From positions 1 through 64,000 of the forward strand of contig JBEIHF010000008.1 in assembly GCA_040381535.1 (NCBI GenBank): DNA of 64,000 nucleotides, given 5' to 3'. Positions 1 through 8,300 of the stretch are shown here, one piece after another. Position 1 is the stretch's first letter; every line of letters begins with the position of its first letter. The position numbers and the translations under genes were made by a program. This stretch comes from Micavibrio_A sp040381535 (lineage in GTDB: Bacteria; Pseudomonadota; Alphaproteobacteria; Micavibrionales; Micavibrionaceae). The notes below the pieces were generated by a model. The model saw only the letters and a program-made list of their open reading frames with translations, was not told where the DNA came from and did not search any database.

Positions 1-343
1 GTTCCATCTGTCCGAGGGATTGCCGGCGGAATATGTCGCGGTAATAATCCATCTGTTGGCGTGACACGGGGTAGCGATATGCATCTTCGGCTTTTTTGTT
101 CGAAGGCGTGTAAGCGACTTGGGTGATTTTGGCTGCGTTTTGGCTGAGCTCCGCCGTTACCGGTTTGCGCGGCGGTACGGGAATGGAAGACCCCGACGCG
201 CTTACCAGAGAAGTGAGGCTGACAAAAAGAAGGATCGGACCCACCAGAAGCAGGGGAAGCACACGACCATATTTCGCCAGACCAGCGGGTTTTGTATTCA
301 GGATTTGCAGGCCCGCAACCGCATATCCTTTTAATCGAGACAT
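1..343 (-). CDS. Partial N-terminus of a secreted or membrane-anchored envelope protein, possibly a lytic transglycosylase
   Basis: An open reading frame enters the window on the minus strand from an ATG at 343 and stays open to position 1, so only about 114 N-terminal codons are visible. The first 25 residues are basic and are followed by a hydrophobic stretch (VLPLLLVGPILLFVSL) that reads as a signal anchor or long signal peptide, then a Pro/Lys-rich linker. The last visible residues (YYRDIFRRQSLGQME) resemble the start of the helical repeat region of soluble lytic murein transglycosylases, where a YxxIF pattern is common. That assignment is tentative because the catalytic SLT domain lies outside the window. 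No strong ribosome binding site precedes the ATG. Confidence 0.5.
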   Translation of the reverse strand, partial: MSRLKGYAVAGLQILNTKPAGLAKYGRVLPLLLVGPILLFVSLTSLVSASGSSIPVPPRKPVTAELSQNAAKITQVAYTPSNKKAEDAYRYPVSRQQMDYYRDIFRRQSLGQME

Positions 344-473
344 TTTAAACTCTAGGTATGTTCAGATGTGGGGGTTACTTAGGCCGTTTTGCGCAGTCCG
401 TCAAGCCAAGTGAAATATTTGATATTGAATCAAATACTTAACTATAGATACTAAGTCTTAATATGAGAAAAGA

Positions 474-1295
474 TCAGGCCTTCAGGGCTTTTTGAAGCAT
501 CAACACATCCGCCCAGACGAGACCCTTTTGCGCGGGGTTTGCGAGCAAATAAGATGGATGGTATGTGGCAACCGCCGGAACGGAAGCGCGTTCGGAGATA
601 CAAGCCGTGATCGGTTTGTAGTCGATGAATTTGCCGCGCAGTTTGGAAATCGCCTCGTTGCTGCCGAACAGAGCCTTGGCCGACACCCCGCCCATAAGGA
701 GCAGGAAGTCGGGATTGGCCAGCGCTATGTGGCGTTCGATAAAGGGTAGCGATATTTCCACTTCCGCGGGGCTGGGCGATCTGCCGCCGGGCGGGCGCCA
801 GTTCAAGATATTGCTTATATATACGTTCTTTGCGGGGTCTTCTTCGGTGCGCGACAGGTCGATGCATTTTAGTATCTTGTCGAGCAAAAACCCGTTCGGG
901 CCGGCAAAGGGTTTGCCCATCTTGTCTTCATCCGCACCGGGCGCTTCACCAATCACCATGACGCGGGCGGATGGATTTCCATCGGCAAAGACCAGATGGG
1001 TCGCGGTTTTTTTGATGGCGAGGCCGTCGAACGCGGCGATGGCACCCTTGAGATCTTCCAAGGTCTGACAAGAAGCGGCCAGTTTTTGCGCCTCGACCTT
1101 TGCGCTCGCGGCGCCCATCAGCTCGGAGGTGTTGGCAGGTTCGGGCGTCTTCAAAGACGCCACGGATGATTTCATGATTTTTGCGGCGGAAGCGGTGCGG
1201 TCATTCGGGACATCCTGCAAAACCTCGTCTGCTCCTGCATCGAGATGCCATTGCAGCGCCGTAACATACGGATTTATTTCAGGTTTTGAAGACAT
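474..1295 (-). CDS. Family-4-like uracil-DNA glycosylase lacking the Fe-S cysteines
   Basis: The 273-residue protein has the fold signatures of family 4 uracil-DNA glycosylases, which excise uracil from DNA. The motif GEAPGADED with the following GKPFAGPNG lies at about residues 116-135, and the C-terminal HPS motif at 246-248. The N-terminal ~85 residues are a low-complexity extension. Canonical family 4 enzymes bind a 4Fe-4S cluster through four cysteines. Here the expected first pair reads FDGLAIKK, the third site reads NILNWRPPGG (Trp instead of Cys) and the fourth reads EVEISLPF, so all four ligands appear to be missing. The remaining Cys residues (about 76, 144, 232) are not in ligand positions. 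The family call is firm; activity without the cluster is an open question. Confidence 0.85.
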   Translation of the reverse strand: MSSKPEINPYVTALQWHLDAGADEVLQDVPNDRTASAAKIMKSSVASLKTPEPANTSELMGAASAKVEAQKLAASCQTLEDLKGAIAAFDGLAIKKTATHLVFADGNPSARVMVIGEAPGADEDKMGKPFAGPNGFLLDKILKCIDLSRTEEDPAKNVYISNILNWRPPGGRSPSPAEVEISLPFIERHIALANPDFLLLMGGVSAKALFGSNEAISKLRGKFIDYKPITACISERASVPAVATYHPSYLLANPAQKGLVWADVLMLQKALKA

Positions 1296-1331
1296 CCTTG
1301 CACCCTAAAACATTTTCTATATAAAAGAAAT

Positions 1332-1595
1332 ATGCTTAGTATGATGAATTCACAGATTGGTGGCGACCTTTCATTGAAAGATGCTGGTGACGTAGACCTG
1401 AAGGGCGCCTTTGTCAAAGGTACCGCCGATCTGCGCGGTACCGTCCTTTCGAAAGGCAGAGTGGCCGGCGCGCGTTTTGGTCAGGTTTTTTTCGATGCAA
1501 CGACCAAATTCCTGAATGATGAAGAGAATGGTCCTTACGTGGGCAAAATAGAAACGGCACAGGACGAACGCGGTTTTTATTTCGTCTTTTCGTGA
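1332..1595 (+). CDS. Small hypothetical protein
   Basis: An 87-residue reading frame is divergent from the glycosylase gene with only 36 bp between the two starts. The N-terminal half is built of short alternating Gly/Asp/Leu units (IGGDLSL, DVDLKG, TADLRG) that look like a small beta-helix or pentapeptide-like strand pattern. The C-terminal half is charged and ends in GFYFVFS. Base choice at third positions looks coding. A second in-frame ATG lies four codons downstream of the first, and no clear ribosome binding site precedes either. I do not recognise the family. It could instead be a fortuitous ORF. Confidence 0.45.
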   Translation: MLSMMNSQIGGDLSLKDAGDVDLKGAFVKGTADLRGTVLSKGRVAGARFGQVFFDATTKFLNDEENGPYVGKIETAQDERGFYFVFS

Positions 1596-1690
1596 TAACC
1601 ATGGCGGGTTTCTTGGTATCCGCCCTTCCCTGATATGAATCCGCTCCTTATAATAATTGAAGCAATTCACAAAAGGTAGCCTTTCACCCC

Positions 1691-3322
1691 ATGCCCACCC
1701 CCGTTCGCGAAGACAGAGAAGTCATGGAATATGATGTCGTGATCATAGGTGCGGGGCCGTCGGGCCTTGCTTGCGGTATTCGTATAAAACAAATGAATTC
1801 AGATATTTCGGTATGTATTCTTGAGAAAGGATCTGAAGTCGGCGCGCATCTGATGTCGGGCGCTGTCCTCGAACTCCGCGCCCTCAACGAACTGATCCCT
1901 GATTGGAAAGACAAAGGCGCGCCGCTCAACACCAAAGCAGGCGCCGACAAATTCATGTTCCTGACCAAAACGGGTTCTATCCGCTTGCCCACCCCGCCGC
2001 AGATGAACAACCACGGAAATTACATCATCAGCCTTGGCGAATTCGGGCGCTGGCTCGCGGGACAGGCGGAATCCTTGGGCGTGGAAATATTCGCAGGCTT
2101 CGCCGCCGCGGAAGTCTTATATAATGACAAGAACGAAGTGGTAGGTGTCGCGACGGGTGATATGGGTATCGGCAAAGATGGTGAGCGCCGCGACGATTTC
2201 ACCCCCGGCGTCGAATTACACGCCAAACAGACCGTGTTCGCAGAAGGGTGCCACGGATCGCTTACCAAAACGCTCATTAAAAAATACGATCTGCGCAGAG
2301 ATTCTGATCCGCAGACTTATGGTTTGGGTATCAAAGAGTTGTGGGAGATTGATCCTGCAAAGCATAAAGAGGGTTTGTGCGTTCACACTATCGGTTGGCC
2401 CATGGATTCCCAAACCTATGGCGGATCCTGGATGTATCACTTAAGCGGCAATCTGATTTCCATCGGCTTTGTCGTTGGGCTTGATTACAAAAATCCGTAT
2501 CTGTCACCGTTCGAAGAAATGCAGCGTTTCAAAACCCATCCCGCGATCAAAGCCTATCTTGAAGGCGGCCGCCGCGTGGGCTACGGCGCGCGCGCGCTGG
2601 TCGAAGGCGGATATCAATCGTTGCCCAAGCTCACCTTCGGTGGCGGCTTACTCATCGGCGACACGGCGGGATTTTTGAACGTCCCCAAAATCAAGGGCAC
2701 GCACACGGCGATGAAGAGCGGCATGCTCGCCGCCGAAGAAATCGTCAAACTTTTACAGTGCGGTGGAAAGAGCCGTGAATGTATCGGTTACGCGGAAGCT
2801 TTCAAAAATTCTTGGGTGAACAAAGAACTTTATAAGGTGCGCAACATCCGCCCAGGTTTCCAAAAAGGCATGTGGTTCGGGTTGATCAACGCCGCGTTCC
2901 AGACGATCGGCGGATGGATGCTCCCCTTCACCTTCCACAACCATGCCGACCACAAAGATTTGAAGTTCGCGGATCAGGCTCCCAAGATCAATTACCCCAA
3001 ACCCGACGGGGTTTTGACGTTCGACCGCCTGACGTCGGTCCAGCTTTCGAACACCAACCACGAGGAGGACCAGCCTTCGCATTTGAAGCTCCGCGACCCG
3101 TTCATCCCTATCGATATAAACCTGCCCAAATGGGCCGAACCGGCCCAGCGTTATTGCCCCGCCGCGGTCTACGAAGTCATTGAAGAAGCAGGGCAAAAAA
3201 AGTTCGTGATCAACGCGCAAAACTGCGTACACTGCAAGACTTGCGACATCAAGGATCCGTCCCAGAATATCGACTGGACCGTGCCCCAAGGCGGTGGCGG
3301 TCCGAACTACCCGAACATGTAA
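1691..3322 (+). CDS. Electron transfer flavoprotein-ubiquinone oxidoreductase (ETF-QO)
   Basis: ETF-QO takes electrons from reduced ETF, which is fed by fatty-acid and amino-acid dehydrogenases, and passes them to ubiquinone at the membrane. The 543-residue length is typical. The N-terminal FAD-binding motif VIIGAGPSGLACG lies near residues 17-30, followed by the acidic residue of the second strand. The C-terminus carries the 4Fe-4S ligands in RYCPAAVYE and CVHCKTCDIKDP, followed by the family's conserved ending (WTVPQGGGGPNYPNM). The start at 1691 gives the short acidic leader usual in alphaproteobacterial homologues; an ATG at 1724 is an alternative. The gene is followed 40 bp later by the TPR lipoprotein gene on the same strand. 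Confidence 0.97.
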   Translation: MPTPVREDREVMEYDVVIIGAGPSGLACGIRIKQMNSDISVCILEKGSEVGAHLMSGAVLELRALNELIPDWKDKGAPLNTKAGADKFMFLTKTGSIRLPTPPQMNNHGNYIISLGEFGRWLAGQAESLGVEIFAGFAAAEVLYNDKNEVVGVATGDMGIGKDGERRDDFTPGVELHAKQTVFAEGCHGSLTKTLIKKYDLRRDSDPQTYGLGIKELWEIDPAKHKEGLCVHTIGWPMDSQTYGGSWMYHLSGNLISIGFVVGLDYKNPYLSPFEEMQRFKTHPAIKAYLEGGRRVGYGARALVEGGYQSLPKLTFGGGLLIGDTAGFLNVPKIKGTHTAMKSGMLAAEEIVKLLQCGGKSRECIGYAEAFKNSWVNKELYKVRNIRPGFQKGMWFGLINAAFQTIGGWMLPFTFHNHADHKDLKFADQAPKINYPKPDGVLTFDRLTSVQLSNTNHEEDQPSHLKLRDPFIPIDINLPKWAEPAQRYCPAAVYEVIEEAGQKKFVINAQNCVHCKTCDIKDPSQNIDWTVPQGGGGPNYPNM

Positions 3323-3362
3323 AGTCTGTGTTATAATTAAACCTGATTAGCCTAGAGATTCC

Positions 3363-5159
3363 ATGACCTTGAACCGTAAAATCTTTCTTTTGACCTTCAG
3401 CGCCATCGCCCTGCTTTCGGGATGCGATGACAGCGGTACTTCCACCACAAGCTGGCTGGACTGGATTAAAAAGAAGGACGAACCCCAACAAGAAGCCATG
3501 ATGAACACCGTGCCATCGATGTATGTGCGAGAAACGCAGTCGGGCAACTACCTCGCGGGCCGTTACGCGCAATACCGTCAGGACTGGATCACGGCGAACG
3601 AATATCTCGACAAACTCATCCGCATGGATCCGACCAATATCGAACTCCAGCAACGCGCGATGGTTCTGGCGATGCAGGCGGGAGACGCCAACCGCGCCAT
3701 TATGCTGGCGCGCCGTGTTCTCGATGCGGATGATAAAAATCTTCTGGCCCTTTTGTTCATAGGCGTCGACCAAATCACCCGTCAGGAATATTCGCAGGCC
3801 GTGCGCATGTTGGAAAAAATGCCAGACAACGGCATTGGCGACTTCATGCGCCCCATTTTGATCGCGTGGGCGGAAGCCCCCGAAAAGAAACCCGCAGATG
3901 AAGTCCTCGTGGCTTCTGGCGCGTTGCACGCCTATCACGCGCTTTTGATCGCCGATTATAAAGGCAAGGTCACGGACCCTGAAAAATACTTCGTCAATGT
4001 TCTGGCCGGCGGCGGCGCGGACATCCATATCCTTGAAATGATGGCGGATGTGTATGCGCGCCAAGGCCACAAAGAATTGGCCAAACGCATTTACAACACG
4101 CTGCTCGCACAATACGCCGAGAGTGAAACCGTTTCTTCCCGTTCCGAGGCGATACAAGCCAAGGTCGAGAATATGGACACGGCAAAAACCGAGCGCATCC
4201 AAACGCCCTCGCAAGGTGCCGCCGAAGCCTTCTACAATATCGCGCGCACGCTCTACCAAGATTCCAGCGATGATTCCGCGCTGGTATTCACGCGCATCGC
4301 CCAACATCTCGATCCGCAAAAAGACGATGTCAAGCTTCTGATCGCCCGCATGATGAATGAAAGCGGCCATCCTGAGGATGCCATCGCGCTCTATAAATCC
4401 ATCCGCCCCGATTCCGCAGGCTATCTGGAATCCCAACGCTCTGCGGCAGAGCTTCTTGAAAAAGAAGGCAAGATTGACGAAGCGATCAGCTATCTGGAAG
4501 AAACATACCGCGTTAATAAGGACGTCAACGCCCTCATACAAATCGGCGATGTATACCGCCGCGCGGAACGCCACCTTGATGCCATCACCGCCTATGACCG
4601 TGCAGAAGCCGATCTCGGCGGGAAAGTCAGCTCCACGCACTGGAATTTATTGTACGCACGCGGCATGAGCTATGAGCGCAGCGGAAATTTCAAACGCGCC
4701 GAAGATGATCTAACCACCGCGATGGAATTCAAACCCGAGCATCCATATCTTTTGAATTATCTCGGTTACAGCTGGGCCGACCAAGGCAAGAAACTTGATC
4801 AGGCCTTGGCGTTGATCACCAAAGCCGCGAATTTGATGCCCGAAGACGGATATATCATAGATTCCTTGGGCTGGGTTTATTACAAGATGGGTCAATATGA
4901 AGAAGCTTCCCGCGAACTGGAGAAAGCCGTCGAGCTCGTTCCCTATGATCAGACCATCAACGAACATCTGGGCGATGCCTATTGGCAAGTTGGGCGCAAG
5001 AACGAAGCGCGTTTCCAATGGCAGCGCGCGATGAACGCCGCCAAGGATGAAAAAGACAAGTCCGCGCTCGAAATCAAAATCAGCGAAGGTCTGAAAGAGC
5101 AAAAAACTTCTGTGATAGAAGCCAAGACTGTTCAAGGCGATGAGCCTGTTAAACAGTAA
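3363..5159 (+). CDS. TPR-repeat lipoprotein
   Basis: The 598-residue protein begins with a lipoprotein signal peptide whose lipobox is LLSGC (Cys at about residue 21), so it should be lipid-anchored in the envelope and face the periplasm. The rest is a long array of tetratricopeptide repeats. The clearest units lie in the C-terminal half, for example HPYLLNYLGYSWADQGK and IIDSLGWVYYKMGQYEEAS. Such proteins act as scaffolds in outer-membrane or cell-wall assembly, but the exact role cannot be read here. The end lies 9 bp from the ispE start, so the two genes are probably co-transcribed. A TPR protein before ispE after ETF-QO is, as I recall, a recurring alphaproteobacterial order. Confidence 0.9.
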   Translation: MTLNRKIFLLTFSAIALLSGCDDSGTSTTSWLDWIKKKDEPQQEAMMNTVPSMYVRETQSGNYLAGRYAQYRQDWITANEYLDKLIRMDPTNIELQQRAMVLAMQAGDANRAIMLARRVLDADDKNLLALLFIGVDQITRQEYSQAVRMLEKMPDNGIGDFMRPILIAWAEAPEKKPADEVLVASGALHAYHALLIADYKGKVTDPEKYFVNVLAGGGADIHILEMMADVYARQGHKELAKRIYNTLLAQYAESETVSSRSEAIQAKVENMDTAKTERIQTPSQGAAEAFYNIARTLYQDSSDDSALVFTRIAQHLDPQKDDVKLLIARMMNESGHPEDAIALYKSIRPDSAGYLESQRSAAELLEKEGKIDEAISYLEETYRVNKDVNALIQIGDVYRRAERHLDAITAYDRAEADLGGKVSSTHWNLLYARGMSYERSGNFKRAEDDLTTAMEFKPEHPYLLNYLGYSWADQGKKLDQALALITKAANLMPEDGYIIDSLGWVYYKMGQYEEASRELEKAVELVPYDQTINEHLGDAYWQVGRKNEARFQWQRAMNAAKDEKDKSALEIKISEGLKEQKTSVIEAKTVQGDEPVKQ

Positions 5160-5168
5160 TGACATTTC

Positions 5169-6047
5169 ATGGATGAGCCCCTCGTATTCACCGCACCAGC
5201 GAAAATAAATCTTTATCTGCATGTCACAGGCAAACGCCATGACGGTTTCCACCTGCTTGATTCCCTTGTGACCTTTACGGATCAAATCGCAGACACTATC
5301 ACCGTCACGCCGCACGAACGGTTTTCATTCACGATTTCGGGACCGTTCGAAGGAGAGTTTTCTGCAGAAGATTTGCGCGAAGACAAACATTCAAAAAATC
5401 TGATCGCCAAAGCCGCGCATATGTATCAAAGGCTGACGGGTGTTGATTTGAAAATCAACATCCATCTGGAAAAAAATATCCCGATGGGCGCTGGTATTGG
5501 CGGCGGATCGGCGGATGCCGCGGCCACCATTAAGGCGCTGGAAAAATTCTATGGCGCGCCCTTGCCGCGCAAAAACGAAATGCTTTTGAATCTTGGTGCC
5601 GATGTGCCGGTTTGCTATCACGGAAAGACCTGCCGTTTTGAAGGCGTTGGCGAAGATATTTCGGAAGTGCCTCCTCTTCCCACATTTCACATGCTCCTGA
5701 TCTGGCCCGATGAAAAATCCCCCACCAAAGGCGTGTTCAAGGCGTATCATGGAAGATTTTCTAGAGAAGCGAATGTTCCCGATGATTATTCCGACATTAG
5801 GGATTTCATCGGTTTTATTAAGAACACGCGCAACGATTTGAGCGAGGCGTCACGTTCCCTCTACCCCGTCATCGAAAAGGCGGAAGAGGTTTTGTGGGCG
5901 CAGCCCAAATGTTTCCTCGCGCGGATGAGCGGATCGGGCACATCCGTGTTCGGCCTTTTCGAAAAAGAGGAAGATTGCCTTGCAGCCAAAGAGGCCATCA
6001 CACCCAAATTTCCCAAATGGTGGGTTCGCGCCGCCAAAATGGGCTAG
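5169..6047 (+). CDS. ispE: 4-diphosphocytidyl-2-C-methyl-D-erythritol kinase
   Basis: IspE phosphorylates the 2-hydroxyl of CDP-methylerythritol in the non-mevalonate isoprenoid pathway, using ATP. The 292-residue protein opens with the family hallmark FTAPAKINLYLHV and carries the GHMP-kinase ATP loop IPMGAGIGGGSADAA around residues 103-117. The C-terminal motif MSGSGTSVFGLF, at about 260-271, is the third conserved GHMP block. The length is normal for the family. It lies 9 bp after the TPR lipoprotein gene and probably shares its transcript. Isoprenoid supply includes the undecaprenyl carrier used by the exopolysaccharide locus that follows, although there is no sign of direct linkage. Confidence 0.97.
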   Translation: MDEPLVFTAPAKINLYLHVTGKRHDGFHLLDSLVTFTDQIADTITVTPHERFSFTISGPFEGEFSAEDLREDKHSKNLIAKAAHMYQRLTGVDLKINIHLEKNIPMGAGIGGGSADAAATIKALEKFYGAPLPRKNEMLLNLGADVPVCYHGKTCRFEGVGEDISEVPPLPTFHMLLIWPDEKSPTKGVFKAYHGRFSREANVPDDYSDIRDFIGFIKNTRNDLSEASRSLYPVIEKAEEVLWAQPKCFLARMSGSGTSVFGLFEKEEDCLAAKEAITPKFPKWWVRAAKMG

Positions 6048-6075
6048 ATCACACCCCTCTTAATTAACATATTAA

Positions 6076-6267
6076 TTGATAGGCGCGGCATCCAAAGAAA
6101 ACGGTTTTAGCAAACTCCCCCTTATCGATGAACGCGCCGATGATATTATAGAACGCGTCATGCATTCCGGCGTGGGACCTACCGAACCGATCGGCAGAGC
6201 CGCTATGGCCTTGGAAGAACAAAGGTCTGGCTTGGTTAGCCTTTCAGGTGCTCAAAGCTGTGATTAA
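6076..6267 (+). CDS. Possible small protein of unknown function (TTG start)
   Basis: A 63-codon frame beginning at a TTG lies in the gap between ispE and the exopolysaccharide operon. The sequence has a plausible helical, charged composition (LPLIDERADDIIERVMHS, then a Gly/Pro turn and AAMALEEQRSG) with no low-complexity artefact. No ATG start and no good ribosome binding site are visible, so it may be the remnant of a longer gene. I do not recognise it. Confidence 0.25.
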   Translation: MIGAASKENGFSKLPLIDERADDIIERVMHSGVGPTEPIGRAAMALEEQRSGLVSLSGAQSCD

Positions 6268-6286
6268 CCAATTAAGAACCACCCTT

Positions 6287-6346
6287 GGCGGGTTACTTTT
6301 TGGCCCGCCTCCGTTATAGTCTTGGTGCATTGCACACAATAATTGT
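6287..6346. promoter_or_regulatory. Hairpin and two tandem inverted repeats before the exopolysaccharide operon
   Basis: Three symmetric elements are stacked upstream of the barrel gene. GGCGGG/CCCGCC forms a 6-bp stem at 6287-6309. GTGCA-T-TGCAC lies at 6325-6335 and ACAAT-A-ATTGT at 6336-6346, directly abutting. A TTACTT/TATAGT pair with 16-bp spacing (6293-6320) could be a promoter, which would place the two small repeats over the transcription start, where an operator would sit. This is pattern reading only. Confidence 0.3.
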
Positions 6347-6375
6347 CGATAGTCGTTGAATTCCATAATGGATAC

Positions 6376-7713
6376 ATGCTACAGGCCATAATGCCCTTTT
6401 TTATACACAGGCCTAGGAACGACATCAGCCTCCTGAAAAACAATGCGTTTTCAGGTAAGCATTCACAGCTTTTCCTCATCGTTCTCAGCTTGGTTCTGGG
6501 GCCTGCCATCGCGTCCGCGAAAGTGCGCACGTTCACCGAGGATGCTTTGTCCGTCACCACGCGTCAAAATCCCGATTACGACCCAAGCGGAATCCGCGTG
6601 GGCGATTTCAATTTCACGCCGAGCATTTCCAACACGCTCAAATACAACGACAACGTGTATGCGTCATCCATCGAGAAAGTCCACGACATGATTTTTACGG
6701 TGCGCCCCAGCGTGAATATTTCCTCCGATTTCGTGCGCCATGAACTGTCCGCCAATTTCTATGTCGAAAAAGGTATTTACAAAGACAATGACGGAGAAGA
6801 TTACACGGATTATTCCAGCCAGTTGAACGGCCGCATCGATATCACGGGCGATACATCCATGCCGATCAGCCTCACCCTCACCCGCGATCACGTGCGCAGA
6901 GGATCACCGGACGAGCGCGCGAATTTGCGCCCCACGGTTTTCAAATTGTTCGAAGGCACGGTCGGATTGGCGCATGAAGGGCAGAAGATAGCCGTGAAAA
7001 CTATCGCTGGTTTCAAACGCTATGTTTTTGAAAACACCGTCGGCACGCTCGGCACCGTCGACAACCGAGATCGCGACCGCGATCTTTATTCGCTCTACAC
7101 CAGCGTGGGCCTGTCCCCCGATGCAATCTGCGCGCCGTTTATCTATGCCGACATCATCAAGACCGAATATGACCGTGGCCTGGATTCCGACGGGTTCAAC
7201 CGCAATTCGCTCCAATATGAAACGGGTGTCGGCACCACGCTCAATTTCTCCGACGTTACCAAAGCCACATTTACGGTGGGCCGCCTGCGCCGCCACATGG
7301 AAGACGACAATCTGAAAGACACCACGGGCCTTGCCTATGCCGTCAACGTGATGTGGGAGCCTTCGACACTTGCTTCGTTCATGCTCGAAGGCAAACGCAC
7401 GATGGATGAATCCACACTGGACGGCATTTCTGGCAGCATCGGTTCCTCATTACGCCTTTCCATGAATTATGAATTGTTACCGAACCTGTTCTTCAATCCC
7501 TATGTTGGTTTTATCGAAAGAATTTACGAAGGATTGAACGATCCCAAAACCCACACATGGGATGCAGGTATTACTGCGACGTACAAAATGAACCGAAATG
7601 TCTGGCTCGGTGCTACCTACCAGTATATAAATCAGGTCGAAAAGGAACCTTCCCCTGATTTAGACAGTTACGAAAACAATGTTTTCGGCATATCGATGAA
7701 TTTACAGTTTTAA
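6376..7713 (+). CDS. Outer-membrane beta-barrel protein of the exopolysaccharide locus (BBP2-type)
   Basis: After a hydrophobic signal segment (QLFLIVLSLVLGPAIASA), the protein consists of repeated amphipathic strands rich in aromatic residues and ends in Phe (NVFGISMNLQF), as expected for an outer-membrane beta-barrel recognised by the BAM complex. It resembles the putative beta-barrel porin 2 family that often opens Wza/Wzz-type polysaccharide loci. The open frame extends upstream to a TTG at 6343; I prefer the ATG at 6376 (or 6391), which gives a normal leader. The gene is 12 bp before the GumB-like gene and is probably the first gene of the plus-strand operon. A role in polymer export or anchoring is inferred from context. 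Confidence 0.8.
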   Translation: MLQAIMPFFIHRPRNDISLLKNNAFSGKHSQLFLIVLSLVLGPAIASAKVRTFTEDALSVTTRQNPDYDPSGIRVGDFNFTPSISNTLKYNDNVYASSIEKVHDMIFTVRPSVNISSDFVRHELSANFYVEKGIYKDNDGEDYTDYSSQLNGRIDITGDTSMPISLTLTRDHVRRGSPDERANLRPTVFKLFEGTVGLAHEGQKIAVKTIAGFKRYVFENTVGTLGTVDNRDRDRDLYSLYTSVGLSPDAICAPFIYADIIKTEYDRGLDSDGFNRNSLQYETGVGTTLNFSDVTKATFTVGRLRRHMEDDNLKDTTGLAYAVNVMWEPSTLASFMLEGKRTMDESTLDGISGSIGSSLRLSMNYELLPNLFFNPYVGFIERIYEGLNDPKTHTWDAGITATYKMNRNVWLGATYQYINQVEKEPSPDLDSYENNVFGISMNLQF

Positions 7714-7725
7714 AACGGTGAGAAT

Positions 7726-8286
7726 ATGAAGATTTTGAAACCTTTTCTTTTATCCCTTTGTTTGATGGCCGCGGCCTGCAGCTCTTACGAGCCCGGCGTG
7801 CGCACCACAGAGCTCAGCAATGAACCTGCCGATTATGTTCTGGGCACGGGCGATATGCTCCGCATCGTCGTGTTCGGTCAGGACAATCTTTCCGGCGAAT
7901 ATAAGGTCGAACCAAGCGGCGTTATCGCCTTTCCGCTGATCCAACAGGTCAACGCCGCAGGCTATACCGCGCGCGAAGTTGAAACGGACATTGCGGATCG
8001 CCTTGATCCCGAATACATCATCGCGCCGCGCGTGAGCATCGAAGTGCTTAACTACCGCAACATGTATATCCTCGGCGAAGTGAAAACACCCGGCAAATAC
8101 GAATACGTGCCCAATATGACGGTGCTTCAAGCTATCGCCATAGCGGGCGGTTACACCTACCGTGCGGATGAAAGCGGCGCGGAAGTGACCCGCCATGTCA
8201 AGGGCGCCCTGAAGACATTTACAGTGGATGAAACAACCATGCTCAAGCCCGGCGATACGATCGTCGTCAAAAGACGCTGGTTCTAG
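7726..8286 (+). CDS. Polysaccharide export lipoprotein, GumB/Wza-like
   Basis: The 186-residue protein is an outer-membrane polysaccharide export component. A lipobox (LMAAACSS) makes it a lipoprotein. The Poly_export domain follows (DYVLGTGDMLRIVVFGQDNL, residues about 30-110), then one SLBB domain (MYILGEVKTPGKYEYVPNMT). It is short, like GumB of Xanthomonas, and lacks the large extra SLBB and C-terminal helix regions of E. coli Wza. It should form the outer-membrane channel that receives polymer from the periplasm-spanning co-polymerase encoded 14 bp downstream. Confidence 0.93.
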   Translation: MKILKPFLLSLCLMAAACSSYEPGVRTTELSNEPADYVLGTGDMLRIVVFGQDNLSGEYKVEPSGVIAFPLIQQVNAAGYTAREVETDIADRLDPEYIIAPRVSIEVLNYRNMYILGEVKTPGKYEYVPNMTVLQAIAIAGGYTYRADESGAEVTRHVKGALKTFTVDETTMLKPGDTIVVKRRWF

Positions 8287-8300
8287 GAAGGAATAGTACA

